A DNA stretch of 64,000 nt from Bacteroidales bacterium UBA1205. GTDB taxonomy: Bacteria > Bacteroidota > Bacteroidia > Bacteroidales > WCHB1-69. How positions within the stretch are numbered: the first letter of the stretch is position 1; each line of letters opens with the position of its first letter. The notes under the pieces are model-generated. The model had not been told where the DNA came from. It saw only the letters and a program-made list of their open reading frames with translations, and made no database searches. Shown here piece by piece: positions 40,602-50,839 of the stretch. The position numbers and the translations under genes are program-made. The stretch is taken from contig DBXT01000037.1 of assembly GCA_002309615.1 (NCBI GenBank), forward strand, positions 1 through 64,000, given 5' to 3'.

Positions 40602-43600
40602 TTATTCAAAAAACCAATCTAAATTATGTTGTAAACCATCGTCTTGCATAGCTACTTCTGTTCTACCCGTGTCAATATTGTTTTCCGACAAACGTGTTAA
40701 ATTCCATTTTCCTTTAGGCACATCACATTTGGCAAAATGGCAATGACAGTGATATATGGTATTTCCATACCGATAGTGTATGGTAAAATTGCTCCACGAG
40801 GTGGGCACATGCGGATTAAACGATAATTTTGTCCCTCTTACCTGCAAACCTAATATATTCTCCACTCCCACTTTATAAGCCCATGATGCAGAACCGGTAT
40901 ACCATGTCCAACCGCCTTGACCGGCATGTTGTCTGTTTGCATATATATCGGCAGCTATACAATAGGGTTCCACCTTATATTTAAGCACATCTGCCAATGT
41001 AGAGGTTCGATGTATAGGGTTGATTAGCGAATAATAGAAATAAGCTTGATCCACCTTTCCTTCTTGCAACAAAGCCATAATATACCACATGGCACCATGT
41101 GTGTATTGGCCGCCATTTTCTCTCACCCCTTTGGGATAATCCATAATATACCCCGGATTGTTTTTGGATAATTTAAATGCCGGCGTAAGGAGTTGTATAA
41201 TTTCGTGTTCTTTATTTACCAAGCGTGTTTCCACTTCCTTGAATATTGAATGCTTTTGTTCTTCGGTTGCAACATTGGTGAGTATGCTCCATGATTGAGA
41301 AATCAGGTCTATTTGACATTCTGCATTGTTTCGCGAACCCATAGAATCTCCGTTATCGAAATAAGCACGCAAAAACCATGCTCCATCCCAAGCATTATCT
41401 TGTAACGCTTGTCGAAGTTCGGGTATGGCATTTTCGCATTTTTCAGCAAATTCCTCATCTCCCCGTTTGCGAGATAAATCAGCCATTTTAGGTAACAAAT
41501 CCACTAAAAAGAATGCCACCCACACACTTTCTCCTTTGCCTTCCACTCCCACTTTGCTCATTCCGTCATTCCAATCACCGCATCCCATCAGCGGCAAATG
41601 ATGTGATCCCATTTGTCTCAAGGCTTTTTCCACGCATAACTGCAAATGCCTGTACAATGTATCCTTCTGCTCTCCTATGGAGAAAGACATGCCTCGCTCG
41701 GCTTCGCCGTTGCGTAACATCTCCGCTTCGGCATAAGGAACCATCTCTCCCAATATATCTTCATCACCTGTAATAGTAACATATTGGTAGGTCACATAAA
41801 TCAGCCACAAATAATCATCGGAAAAGGTAGTGCGGGCTCCTATTCGCAAATCATCATGCCACCAATGCAACACATCCCCTTGAACAAATTGATGTGAAGC
41901 ATGAGTTAATATTTGTTTACGAGCATAATCACTATTGCTATACAACACACTCATCACATCCTGCAATTGGTCACGAAAACCGATAGCACCTCCCACTTGG
42001 TAAAAACCGGCTCTTGCAAACAATCGTGCTGAATACACTTGGTATAAATACCAATAATTCACCATGTAGTTAAACTTATCATCGGCTGTTTCCACTTGTA
42101 TGACAGACAATTGGTTTTGCCAATAGTCTTGTATTATTTTGCATTGCTCTTCTATTTCGGGAATAGACCATTGCCTATAGGGTGTTCGCTCTACATCTCT
42201 ACAAGCTATCACAAAGGCTAATTTTTTGGTTGCGTTGGCAGGGATAGTTACATTTACTGAAAGCATTTTTCTATTCGGATAATCTATCTTGGCAGCTTCT
42301 ATGGTTTCGGTTGCACTCAAACATACTTGCTTTTGCCCATATACAGCATGATACATATTACGAACATACAGTGTATTATCCTGAGGTTTCCATTCCGAGA
42401 ACAAATAACGGGCTGTTTCTTCTTCGTTGGTACCTAATACCAACTTATATACCATACTCAATTGCAATGTTTGTTCTTGGGGCAATAAATTAGTAAGGCT
42501 TATATGATAAAACTTTGTCGGACTGTCTTTGGCTACAAACAATTGCACCTGTACCTTATAATTGGTATAACAAGCCTCAAATCGGGAATAGCCCAAACCA
42601 TGTATGGCATTAGTGGGGATGAATTGTTTTTTCTGCACCAAAAGCATTTCTGAAGACGGGTCGTAAGCCATATCATTTGACCATGAAGTAAGTTTGAACT
42701 GTTGGGCATTGTAGGCATAAGTAAATCCACTCATGGTTGCACTTACTATACACCCGAAATGAGGATTGGCCAACACATTCACCCATGGCAGAGGGGTATT
42801 GGTATCATGTATGACATATTGCTTTCCGCCGGAGGTAAAACCTCCGTAACGATTATAAAAAGCTAATTGCAAACTTTGCGCATCGGTAACTATATTTTTT
42901 TCAGCGTTGAGCCTGTCATAATGCTCCTTATCTTGGTAATATTGGTACTCTGATTCCATTTTAGCTATCTGCTCTGTAATGGACAAGTCGTCAACAGTGG
43001 AAAAACTAACCCTTGCCACCGTTCTAAAAAGAGTTCTTTCCGCATCGGTGATATGATATCCATTCACCACATATACCTTACCTATGGGGTTATGCACATA
43101 ACTCAAATGTTCAAGGTTGGCCATGTCATTAATGTATTTAGTCAGTTGTTCCTGCTGACCATCGGGTGCATCATTGATAATTACCACATCCAAATACATT
43201 CCCCTGTTTTTGTAATACTCAAAAGCTTGTAATATTTCTTTAGCATAGGACGACTTATCCGCACTGTCTATTTCAAGTAACAATATGGCCAAATCGCCAG
43301 ATATACCATATTTCCATAATGCAGATTGCGATAACACATTGTTAGCCAACGCTTGTTGGTGCATCACACCGCATGTGGCCGTTTGCAACATATATTTGGC
43401 AATACAATTATACAAATACATTTGCTCCCCTTTGAACAAAGAATAAGCTGTACGCATATTACTATAAACCGTAGCTAATTCAAATGCATTGTTAATAGCC
43501 ATTTTGTTGTTATACAACTGCACTATTTGCAACACCTGCTGTCGTGATTTACCGAATCCGGTAATTACATATACCGTCGCCGTTGCTTCCGGATTCAGGT

Positions 43601-46600
43601 GTACCCAACGTCGCATGCTCATAACGGGGTCTAAGGTAGTGCCGACGGTGTTGCTCAAATTTTGGCGGGTTTCTATCACTACAGCATGTTGTGCATTGCG
43701 ATTTCTTCCTAAAAAATTTAATCGAGAAGTTTCATATTGATAATCATTGGATGCATTCAGAGCCTCTTTAATATTGCGAGGAGTGTCCTTCTCGAGAAAC
43801 ATTTTTTGGATTATAAAATGTTGTGCATCACGGTTTTCGCGAACAGGTCGTGAAAAAATCAATGATTCCGTATTGCGGTCAAACTCACTATAGACCATCA
43901 TTCCGTTAAACACACGATGGGCTTCGTCGGCATCTTTACGACATAACAGCACCTCGGCATAGGATGTGAGTTCCAAAGTAACCCCTTGCGAGGTATGGTT
44001 TTCAAAAGTATATTTTCGTATTTCGGCATTATGATCCTTTACCACCGTTACTTCAGTATTGGTAACTATACCCTTGTCTTCTCTTAAATATTTAACCTTG
44101 TCTGAAGCAAATATCACCCTGTATTTATCCGGTTTTTTATACAACGGGGCATAGGTATTGCACCATAAATCATCTGTTTGCAGGTTTCTAATATACATAA
44201 ACTGCCCGTACGATTCCGCCGATATTTTTCTATATCTATTGATATATACATTCTTATATCTGCTGAATCCGGCACCTCTATCATTCAACAATACCGTATA
44301 ATCTCCGTTGGACAGCATGCCTATTTCGGGTACGTTGGTAATGTGGTCGTATTCTCTCACATCGCTTTCTTGACGCACTTTTGAATATTGGTATCGCTTA
44401 TATTTAGTTACTTTCAAATCAATATAAGGCTTAATTTGCACCTTTTCTTTGAGTAGCGTTTCCATTGCCTGCATAGATTTTTCACTTTGGAAATATTCTT
44501 GTATGCAATGATTACATAAATAGTTGGTCAAACTGGCTAATATCATTCCTTGATGATGAGCATAATGAGCTTCTACCCGCACTTCGTCTTCTTCGTCATA
44601 AGATTCATAAAATCCGAAATCATTATACATACCCAATTCTTTGAATCTTTGCATATTCTCATACACTCCTCTGTCTTGAACGCTTATGGCCAACAAAGAA
44701 CTGTAAGGTGAAATCACGATTCTATCCGGCGTGGTATTTTGAAATTTAAGATAAGGAACGCCAAAAGCACGGTATTTATAATTTTGAGCATCGTCTAATT
44801 CATGATAAGCTGTTTCGGAAATGCCCCATGGTAATTTTTTAAATGAAGCGGTGCCATCTGTTTTTTGTCTATATTCCTTTAAACGAGCATGATTAACATT
44901 TTGAATAAAGGCTCTTTGTGCCAATACTGCAAAGGAATAGGTTTCATCCATCAGGGTATGCTTGTATGTTTTTAGAAAAATAAGAGGCATAAAATATTCA
45001 AACAAAGTGCCGTACCATGATGCCACTCCTTTGTATCGCTTATACTGCACCAATGTTTTATCTAAACAAAACCAATGTTTATAAGGAGCATCGCCTTTGG
45101 CAATAGTTAGAAAACTTGTCAAACGTGCTTCTGAGGCAAAATTATTATAATGATACGGCAATAAATGTTCCTCTCTATAATCGTAACCTATGCTGAAAAC
45201 ATCCAATGCAGGATTGTATAATTTAGAAAAATCGGTACGGTCTATCAATCGGCACACTTTGCTCAATAAGCTTTGTATTGCACTCTGTTGCAGAGATGAA
45301 AGTTGATGCTGTTCTATCAACATGAGTTGTTTTTCCAAAAAACCTTGCACCACATACAAACAAGCCACAAAATTACCGCTATCGGCTGTGGATACAAAAT
45401 AAGGGTTCAAAGCTTCCATGGTATGAATATGATACCAATTGAACAAATGCCCGTTCCATTTTTTCAATTTCACCACAGTGTCTATCACATGTTCTATGCG
45501 TTCTACGGCTTCCCTTACTCCTATATAGTTCAATTCCACAGCAGATACTATAGCCGTAAGCGAATACCCTATATTTGTCGGCGAGGTTTTATAATCTTTT
45601 TTCTCTGCCCTGTTAAATTGATAATTATCGGGGATAAGATAATTGGTATCTTCGGTCATAAGCATATCAAAAAAATGCCATGTACGTTTTGCCCACTCTT
45701 TTACATCTTCTAATTCCGCGGCTTTTAAATGTTTTTCATCGGTGGAAAATTTTTGCCCCAAGAAATACATTAACAATGGTGCTCCACACCACGATAATAT
45801 CACAAAGACAGCTGCAATTAATACGGGCACTGATATAATCGCAGCATTATATATATGAAAATACCACACTGCCGCTGCAAATACCAATGCCACCACTATA
45901 TTAACCATAAAGCGTTTCACATAAGCGGCTAAAGTATTCTTAGTCGACTTGGCTGCCTCATCGGAAGGTACCCAGTTGAGTAAATTTTTATGGCTTATCC
46001 CCATGCGATATAGCGAACGTATGATAGCATCGGTATACATCCATGCTTCTATAGGAATAAGAGCAAAAGTAATGAACGATTTATACAACACCACGGCTAT
46101 ACCATGCAAGAGTGTCATGTAATATTTAAACCGCTTGCTAAACATTTGCAGATGCAATAATTGGGAAACAAGAAAGAAAAAGATAGGCGTTCCCACTATT
46201 ACCAAAACCAATAATAAATAAAAAATAGGATTGATATTACCAATGGTAAATCCATAAAACAATGTCAAAAGTAGGAACAAACTTAACATGCTTCGACGCA
46301 AATTGTCAAAAATTTTCCATTTGCCTATGGTATTTACCTGATTTTTTACTTTTTGACCTGCCTCGTTTTTCACACGTGCACCCAGCCAGCTTATTATCTG
46401 CCAATCGCCTCTTGCCCAACGATGATGACGTTTGGCATCATCAATATAATTCGACGGATTATCATCAAACAATTCCACATCATTAATCAATCCGCAACGA
46501 ATATGACAACCTTCCAATAAATCGTGACTGAGTATTAAATTTTGCGGGAATGTTCCTTTGAGCACTTGTTGGAATATTTTTATATCATATATCCCTTTCC

Positions 46601-48269
46601 CGCAAAAACTTCCTTCATTGAAAATATCTTGATACAATTCAAAAGATGCGGTGGTATATACATCCAAACCACCCAAACCGGCAAAAAGTTGGGCATAACG
46701 GGATTTGTTGGTAACTTCCACATCTACATTTATACGCGGCTGCATTATGCCATATCCCGATATCACTTTTTTTCCGTCGGGCGCAAGCACTGCCCTGTTC
46801 AATGGATGAGCCATGGCTCCTATCAGTTTATGGGCTGAATATAATACCAATTCGGTATCGGTGTCCAAAGTAATAACAAAAGTGATATCAGTGGTAAAAT
46901 TATCTAATGTTTGATAGCGGAAATATTGTTGTTTTTCTGCTTGAGATAAATTTCCTAACAACAAATCGTTGAAATGCAATATAGCTCCGCGTTTGCGTTC
47001 CCAGCCTAAATAACAATTTTCTCCCTTACTGAAAAAACGATTGCGATATACAAAATTGAATATATTTTTTTCGTACTTCTCGTTTAACGCTCTCACCTTT
47101 TCCTCTCCAGCCTCCACTATATCGGCATCCCATGGCATATCGGGAGCTTGTTCGGCAGAAGCATCACCTACCAAGGTAAAATACAAATTATCGGAACGAT
47201 TGGACAGATAATACACCTCCAACTGATCCAGCATTTGCCGTACTTTTTCGGGAGTTTTGATGATAGTAGGCACTATCACCATGGTTGCATACTCCTGTGG
47301 TATCCCTTTATCAAATTTTAGTTTGAAAGTGGATATCGGGCGGTGTAAGATGTACAATATATGATTACTAACATCTATCACCCACTGACTCATAGGAATC
47401 AATAGCAACAAAAAAGCCCATAATGAATGAGAAAGCCAAGCTATTAATACTGCCGACAACAGCGTTACCGCAGAGACAATACTTGCATATGCATGGGCTC
47501 TTGCATTCCATGCTTTAGGGGGAAACAAATACCATCCCACATGTTTGTGCTCCTTATCTGCCGATTGAACCAATCGCTGTACAAAAGCATATTCCGACAT
47601 ATGCTTTTTCTTTGCCATTCGTATAATTCGGTTGCGATAATCGGATTTGGTTTGGTCGCACATGCGACTATACATATCCGCCTGCTCTTGCATTAGGCAC
47701 TTTTCAGAATAGCTGATGTGCGTAAACACATCCTCCATTTCTAACTTGGTCATTTTTTTCAGAGAATTAAACAAATTCATCATCAGCAAATTCTCTTTAG
47801 TTGCTTGGTCCAAGTTTTTAGACAAGTCCACACCCGATTCCGGCAATTGTATTTTCTGCTGTAATTTAACACATAAATCACTCAACTCATGTATGAGCAA
47901 TACTTTTAAATACAGCGGAATAAGACAAATTTCCAAATAAGAAAAATAATCATTCTTATCTTTTTGATATTGAGATAAATAGTTAAATAAATGTTGTTTA
48001 TCTATTAAGAAATAAGTGGATTGTAAATATTGATATAATAAATTCTGCAAATATCCTTTGCGTTTGGCTTTAATGGTTCGCATCAAAGTACTGCGTAAGT
48101 CTACCTTTAATACTTTTTCTTGCTCACTGATGATAAAAAAATTATCCAACACCCATTCGTTTGTACTACCGACCAATTGTTTATTTTTGGTAACATCTAC
48201 TAAATAGGTATAATATTTGGTGATAATTTGAATGCTTTTTATCACATTATCATATCCGATATTTTCCAT
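40602..48269 (-). CDS. Giant cyclic beta-1,2-glucan synthase-like protein (GT84 + glucoamylase-like + GH94)
   Basis: 2555 residues, the size class of NdvB/Cgs (~2800). Order as read: cytoplasmic N-terminal helical region (~1-250); two membrane helices (~265-310); glycosyltransferase region with DTDTELVLYSAHKLIGAM and the RRH-RW-type motif HRWARGDWQIISWLG (~635-650), typical of GT84; four or more membrane helices (~680-860); a glucoamylase-like domain (~880-1290, ASWYGTLFEYFMP and RVEAHYAHHQGMIL); two long beta-sandwich sections (~1300-2050); and a GH94 phosphorylase (alpha/alpha)6 domain with FRDQLQDVM and the acid-catalyst motif GCGDWNDGMSKVG (~2250). In Brucella and Rhizobium such proteins build cyclic beta-1,2-glucan and trim its length by phosphorolysis. 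All key motifs appear intact here. No glucan exporter (NdvA) is adjacent. Monocistronic. Confidence 0.85.
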   Translation of the reverse strand: MENIGYDNVIKSIQIITKYYTYLVDVTKNKQLVGSTNEWVLDNFFIISEQEKVLKVDLRSTLMRTIKAKRKGYLQNLLYQYLQSTYFLIDKQHLFNYLSQYQKDKNDYFSYLEICLIPLYLKVLLIHELSDLCVKLQQKIQLPESGVDLSKNLDQATKENLLMMNLFNSLKKMTKLEMEDVFTHISYSEKCLMQEQADMYSRMCDQTKSDYRNRIIRMAKKKHMSEYAFVQRLVQSADKEHKHVGWYLFPPKAWNARAHAYASIVSAVTLLSAVLIAWLSHSLWAFLLLLIPMSQWVIDVSNHILYILHRPISTFKLKFDKGIPQEYATMVIVPTIIKTPEKVRQMLDQLEVYYLSNRSDNLYFTLVGDASAEQAPDMPWDADIVEAGEEKVRALNEKYEKNIFNFVYRNRFFSKGENCYLGWERKRGAILHFNDLLLGNLSQAEKQQYFRYQTLDNFTTDITFVITLDTDTELVLYSAHKLIGAMAHPLNRAVLAPDGKKVISGYGIMQPRINVDVEVTNKSRYAQLFAGLGGLDVYTTASFELYQDIFNEGSFCGKGIYDIKIFQQVLKGTFPQNLILSHDLLEGCHIRCGLINDVELFDDNPSNYIDDAKRHHRWARGDWQIISWLGARVKNEAGQKVKNQVNTIGKWKIFDNLRRSMLSLFLLLTLFYGFTIGNINPIFYLLLVLVIVGTPIFFFLVSQLLHLQMFSKRFKYYMTLLHGIAVVLYKSFITFALIPIEAWMYTDAIIRSLYRMGISHKNLLNWVPSDEAAKSTKNTLAAYVKRFMVNIVVALVFAAAVWYFHIYNAAIISVPVLIAAVFVILSWCGAPLLMYFLGQKFSTDEKHLKAAELEDVKEWAKRTWHFFDMLMTEDTNYLIPDNYQFNRAEKKDYKTSPTNIGYSLTAIVSAVELNYIGVREAVERIEHVIDTVVKLKKWNGHLFNWYHIHTMEALNPYFVSTADSGNFVACLYVVQGFLEKQLMLIEQHQLSSLQQSAIQSLLSKVCRLIDRTDFSKLYNPALDVFSIGYDYREEHLLPYHYNNFASEARLTSFLTIAKGDAPYKHWFCLDKTLVQYKRYKGVASWYGTLFEYFMPLIFLKTYKHTLMDETYSFAVLAQRAFIQNVNHARLKEYRQKTDGTASFKKLPWGISETAYHELDDAQNYKYRAFGVPYLKFQNTTPDRIVISPYSSLLAISVQDRGVYENMQRFKELGMYNDFGFYESYDEEDEVRVEAHYAHHQGMILASLTNYLCNHCIQEYFQSEKSMQAMETLLKEKVQIKPYIDLKVTKYKRYQYSKVRQESDVREYDHITNVPEIGMLSNGDYTVLLNDRGAGFSRYKNVYINRYRKISAESYGQFMYIRNLQTDDLWCNTYAPLYKKPDKYRVIFASDKVKYLREDKGIVTNTEVTVVKDHNAEIRKYTFENHTSQGVTLELTSYAEVLLCRKDADEAHRVFNGMMVYSEFDRNTESLIFSRPVRENRDAQHFIIQKMFLEKDTPRNIKEALNASNDYQYETSRLNFLGRNRNAQHAVVIETRQNLSNTVGTTLDPVMSMRRWVHLNPEATATVYVITGFGKSRQQVLQIVQLYNNKMAINNAFELATVYSNMRTAYSLFKGEQMYLYNCIAKYMLQTATCGVMHQQALANNVLSQSALWKYGISGDLAILLLEIDSADKSSYAKEILQAFEYYKNRGMYLDVVIINDAPDGQQEQLTKYINDMANLEHLSYVHNPIGKVYVVNGYHITDAERTLFRTVARVSFSTVDDLSITEQIAKMESEYQYYQDKEHYDRLNAEKNIVTDAQSLQLAFYNRYGGFTSGGKQYVIHDTNTPLPWVNVLANPHFGCIVSATMSGFTYAYNAQQFKLTSWSNDMAYDPSSEMLLVQKKQFIPTNAIHGLGYSRFEACYTNYKVQVQLFVAKDSPTKFYHISLTNLLPQEQTLQLSMVYKLVLGTNEEETARYLFSEWKPQDNTLYVRNMYHAVYGQKQVCLSATETIEAAKIDYPNRKMLSVNVTIPANATKKLAFVIACRDVERTPYRQWSIPEIEEQCKIIQDYWQNQLSVIQVETADDKFNYMVNYWYLYQVYSARLFARAGFYQVGGAIGFRDQLQDVMSVLYSNSDYARKQILTHASHQFVQGDVLHWWHDDLRIGARTTFSDDYLWLIYVTYQYVTITGDEDILGEMVPYAEAEMLRNGEAERGMSFSIGEQKDTLYRHLQLCVEKALRQMGSHHLPLMGCGDWNDGMSKVGVEGKGESVWVAFFLVDLLPKMADLSRKRGDEEFAEKCENAIPELRQALQDNAWDGAWFLRAYFDNGDSMGSRNNAECQIDLISQSWSILTNVATEEQKHSIFKEVETRLVNKEHEIIQLLTPAFKLSKNNPGYIMDYPKGVRENGGQYTHGAMWYIMALLQEGKVDQAYFYYSLINPIHRTSTLADVLKYKVEPYCIAADIYANRQHAGQGGWTWYTGSASWAYKVGVENILGLQVRGTKLSFNPHVPTSWSNFTIHYRYGNTIYHCHCHFAKCDVPKGKWNLTRLSENNIDTGRTEVAMQDDGLQHNLDWFFE

Positions 48270-48303
48270 ATTGGCAAATCAGTAAATTATTGTTCTAAAT
48301 GTG

Positions 48304-48311
48304 CAAAATTA
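48304..48311 (-). promoter_or_regulatory. Promoter of the giant glucan synthase-like gene
   Basis: TAATTTTG on the minus strand, 34 bases before the ATG, with a TTG 20 bases upstream of it, an ideal -33/-7 spacing for this phylum. Confidence 0.7.
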
Positions 48312-48431
48312 CATTTTTCTTGACATTAGCACAAAAATACCTTCAAAAATATTTGCAAAAAAAAATAATGTGACAATATGTCTTGAACTATTCGAATAAT
48401 ACACTCAACTAATAGTCAATACAATGATATT

Positions 48432-49244
48432 TTAATTTTCTTGGATATAAGTGTATAGCTTGTCGGCTAATCGACTGGTTCCTATTCTAAAATATTGTTT
48501 ATTGAGCCATTGTTCGCCCAAAATTCGCTCCAACAATTTCACATACAACAAAGCTGTATCCACATCAGCAATACCTCCGGCAGGTTTTACTCCGACCATT
48601 CTTCCCGTAACGGCATAATAATCTTTAATAGCATGCAACATTACCATAAACGCTTGAGGAGTGGCATTGATATTTATTTTCCCCGTGGATGTTTTAATAT
48701 AATCCGCTCCTGCTTGCATTGCTATCATAGAAGCATTATAAATATTTTCTATGCTTAATAATTCTCCTGTTTCCAATATTACTTTCAAACATTGCAAAGA
48801 GCAGTGAGAGCGTATGACCATTATTTCTTCCGATACTTCTTGCAACTTTCCTTCCAGAAATTTACCGCGGGAAATCACCATATCAATTTCATCGGCACCT
48901 TGTGCAACAGCATAATCCACTTCTGCCAATTTCAATTCCAAAGGGCTTTGCCCTGCAGGAAACGCTCCCGCTACACAAGCCACTTTCACGTCGGTACCGG
49001 TCAAACATTGCTTGGCTGCTTTTGCAAATACAGGATAAACACATACAGCTGCAGTTGAAGGGTTATACGTAATGGCTTTATTACATAGCTGACGCACTTT
49101 CAACTCTGTATCATTACCTTCCAAGGTAGTGAGATCCACACATTGCAAGGCAAAACGAACAGCTTCTTTTGCCGATGAAAAAAAAGAAAAATTTACTTTT
49201 TCGGCTTCATCAATATATTGTTGTACTTCAAATTGGGTTAACAT
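48432..49244 (-). CDS. deoC: Deoxyribose-phosphate aldolase
   Basis: 270 residues. DeoC/LacD TIM barrel with the Schiff-base lysine in ADYIKTSTGK (~residue 190), VACVAGAFPAGQ, EIDMVISRG, KVILETGEL and KPAGGIAD. It splits 2-deoxyribose-5-phosphate to acetaldehyde and glyceraldehyde-3-phosphate in deoxynucleoside catabolism. It starts one base after the DUF2147 stop, so the two are translationally linked. No other deo genes nearby. Confidence 0.95.
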   Translation of the reverse strand: MLTQFEVQQYIDEAEKVNFSFFSSAKEAVRFALQCVDLTTLEGNDTELKVRQLCNKAITYNPSTAAVCVYPVFAKAAKQCLTGTDVKVACVAGAFPAGQSPLELKLAEVDYAVAQGADEIDMVISRGKFLEGKLQEVSEEIMVIRSHCSLQCLKVILETGELLSIENIYNASMIAMQAGADYIKTSTGKININATPQAFMVMLHAIKDYYAVTGRMVGVKPAGGIADVDTALLYVKLLERILGEQWLNKQYFRIGTSRLADKLYTYIQEN

Positions 49245-49245
49245 A

Positions 49246-49677
49246 TTACAATTGTTTCCGTTTTGACGATTCCTGATACCAATACATGGTTTTCCCTAAC
49301 ATAGCTATTCCCCAATAGCCTCTTACCTTCAACTTTTTATCATCGGTGAATTTCATATACATTTTATAAGTGCCTTTTTTACCCGGGTATTTTATCTCTC
49401 CGTTTTTCCACTCATTATTTTGTGCATCAAATTCCAAACCTTTAAGGAATACCAATCCCAAAAAACTTTTTTTCTTTACATTTTCCACCCAACACACCTT
49501 ACCTTCATAAGTGCCGTCGGCAGCTTTATAGATATAGGTTTGCGAACCTTCACCCGTGAAAGGATCTTCGGAATAATAATAGCCCACTATGTCATCAGCG
49601 GCATTCTGAGCACACAAATTCTGTCCTCCGAACATCGCCAACATACTCATACATAATAATATTCTTAATTGCTTCAT
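49246..49677 (-). CDS. DUF2147 family secreted protein
   Basis: 143 residues. Signal peptide to about residue 23 (GGQNLCAQ), then a lipocalin-like beta-barrel pattern: DIVGYYYSEDPFTGEGSQTYI in the opening strand region (D..VG.Y...), YEGKVCWV, KGLEFDAQNNEWKNGEI, KMYMKF, VRGYWGIAMLGKTMYW. This is the DUF2147 family, small exported proteins of unknown role common in Bacteroidota. First gene of a two-gene unit with deoC, with promoter 22 bases upstream. Confidence 0.88.
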   Translation of the reverse strand: MKQLRILLCMSMLAMFGGQNLCAQNAADDIVGYYYSEDPFTGEGSQTYIYKAADGTYEGKVCWVENVKKKSFLGLVFLKGLEFDAQNNEWKNGEIKYPGKKGTYKMYMKFTDDKKLKVRGYWGIAMLGKTMYWYQESSKRKQL

Positions 49678-49698
49678 CCTATTTTATATGTTAAATTG

Positions 49699-49706
49699 CA
49701 AATGTA
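49699..49706 (-). promoter_or_regulatory. -7 promoter element of DUF2147-deoC
   Basis: TACATTTG on the minus strand; the start codon follows 21 bases later, predicting a leader of about 15 bases. Confidence 0.65.
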
Positions 49707-49722
49707 TCACTTTTTTGCCAAT

Positions 49723-50838
49723 CTATTTCCACCATCTGTTTTTGCCGCACATACCCGCCAACACCGCCAATATATACCACGGATAACATATAGCTGCCAA
49801 CGGATATAGATACATTAAAGTCCGTTTTCCGATATAGTTACACCAAATGAACAACACCGGCATGTCAATTAAAAATTTTACCACTAATACCGATAGTGCA
49901 AACTTCATGCCCGCTATATTAACACATGCCAACAACAATAGCACTATCAGTAGTATGGACATGGACGCAACATTTAATGCTACATATTTCGCATACCTAT
50001 TTTCATAATGAGGAGCTTTGCCTGCCCAACGTATGCGTTGTCGCAAAAAACTACGAAATGATTTTTGTGCTTGCGTATAAACCAATGCTTGCGAAGAACG
50101 CACACAACCTATTGATGTGGCTCCATAATTTTCAGCACAAGCATGCAACAAAAACACATCATCACCGGAAATATACTTATTGCTTTTTTCCAAAGCCGAT
50201 TGCACGCTGATATACATATTCTTGGTATAACACATATTAGCCGCACTGCACATCAGCACTTTTTCCTGGCCCACACTACCGGACGCTGCCACCATGAGAG
50301 ACCCCATTTCCAATTGTTGTAAACGATTAAACAAACGTGGTTGCGAAAAAAATGCGACACTACCGAACATCATACATTTTGCATATTTTTCATAATACGC
50401 ATCATAAGTTGCTATCCATGCAGGCATCACCGCACAATCCGCATCGGTGGTGAGTATTAATTCATATTTAGCGGCTTGCACCCCTTCTTGTATGGCTCGC
50501 TTCTTTCCGGTATGCTCTCTGTTCAATATGGTAATATCCGCTTGTGGATATGCACTCACTATACGTTTTACTATTTCTATGGAATGATCGGTTGAACCAT
50601 CATTTACCAATATAATCTCATACTTCTGCTTATCGTAATCCACATTTACCAAAGATTCCAAACATCTTTCTATATATGTCTGCTCATTATAAAAAGCCAC
50701 CACTATGCTGAAAGTATGCTTGCATTCACGGCTGTTGTGCCGGATTTCCGGAATTTTATACCATCCTGCCAGCCAATATATCACCATAGACACATAGCTC
50801 AAACATATTACTGCCACAATGACTATTAGCACTATCAT
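49723..50838 (-). CDS. Membrane-bound family 2 glycosyltransferase
   Basis: 371 residues. N-terminal membrane helix (~2-25), a GT2 catalytic domain: FSIVVAFYNEQTYIERCLESL, LVNDGSTDHS, TTDADCAVMPAW (the DxD-like motif), and RQRIRWAGK (QxxRW), then three C-terminal helices (~280-365). It should transfer a sugar from a nucleotide donor to a lipid or surface acceptor. It starts one base after the stop of the flippase-like gene, and the pair probably acts on the same lipid-linked substrate. Confidence 0.88.
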   Translation of the reverse strand: MIVLIVIVAVICLSYVSMVIYWLAGWYKIPEIRHNSRECKHTFSIVVAFYNEQTYIERCLESLVNVDYDKQKYEIILVNDGSTDHSIEIVKRIVSAYPQADITILNREHTGKKRAIQEGVQAAKYELILTTDADCAVMPAWIATYDAYYEKYAKCMMFGSVAFFSQPRLFNRLQQLEMGSLMVAASGSVGQEKVLMCSAANMCYTKNMYISVQSALEKSNKYISGDDVFLLHACAENYGATSIGCVRSSQALVYTQAQKSFRSFLRQRIRWAGKAPHYENRYAKYVALNVASMSILLIVLLLLACVNIAGMKFALSVLVVKFLIDMPVLFIWCNYIGKRTLMYLYPLAAICYPWYILAVLAGMCGKNRWWK

Positions 50839-50839
50839 T

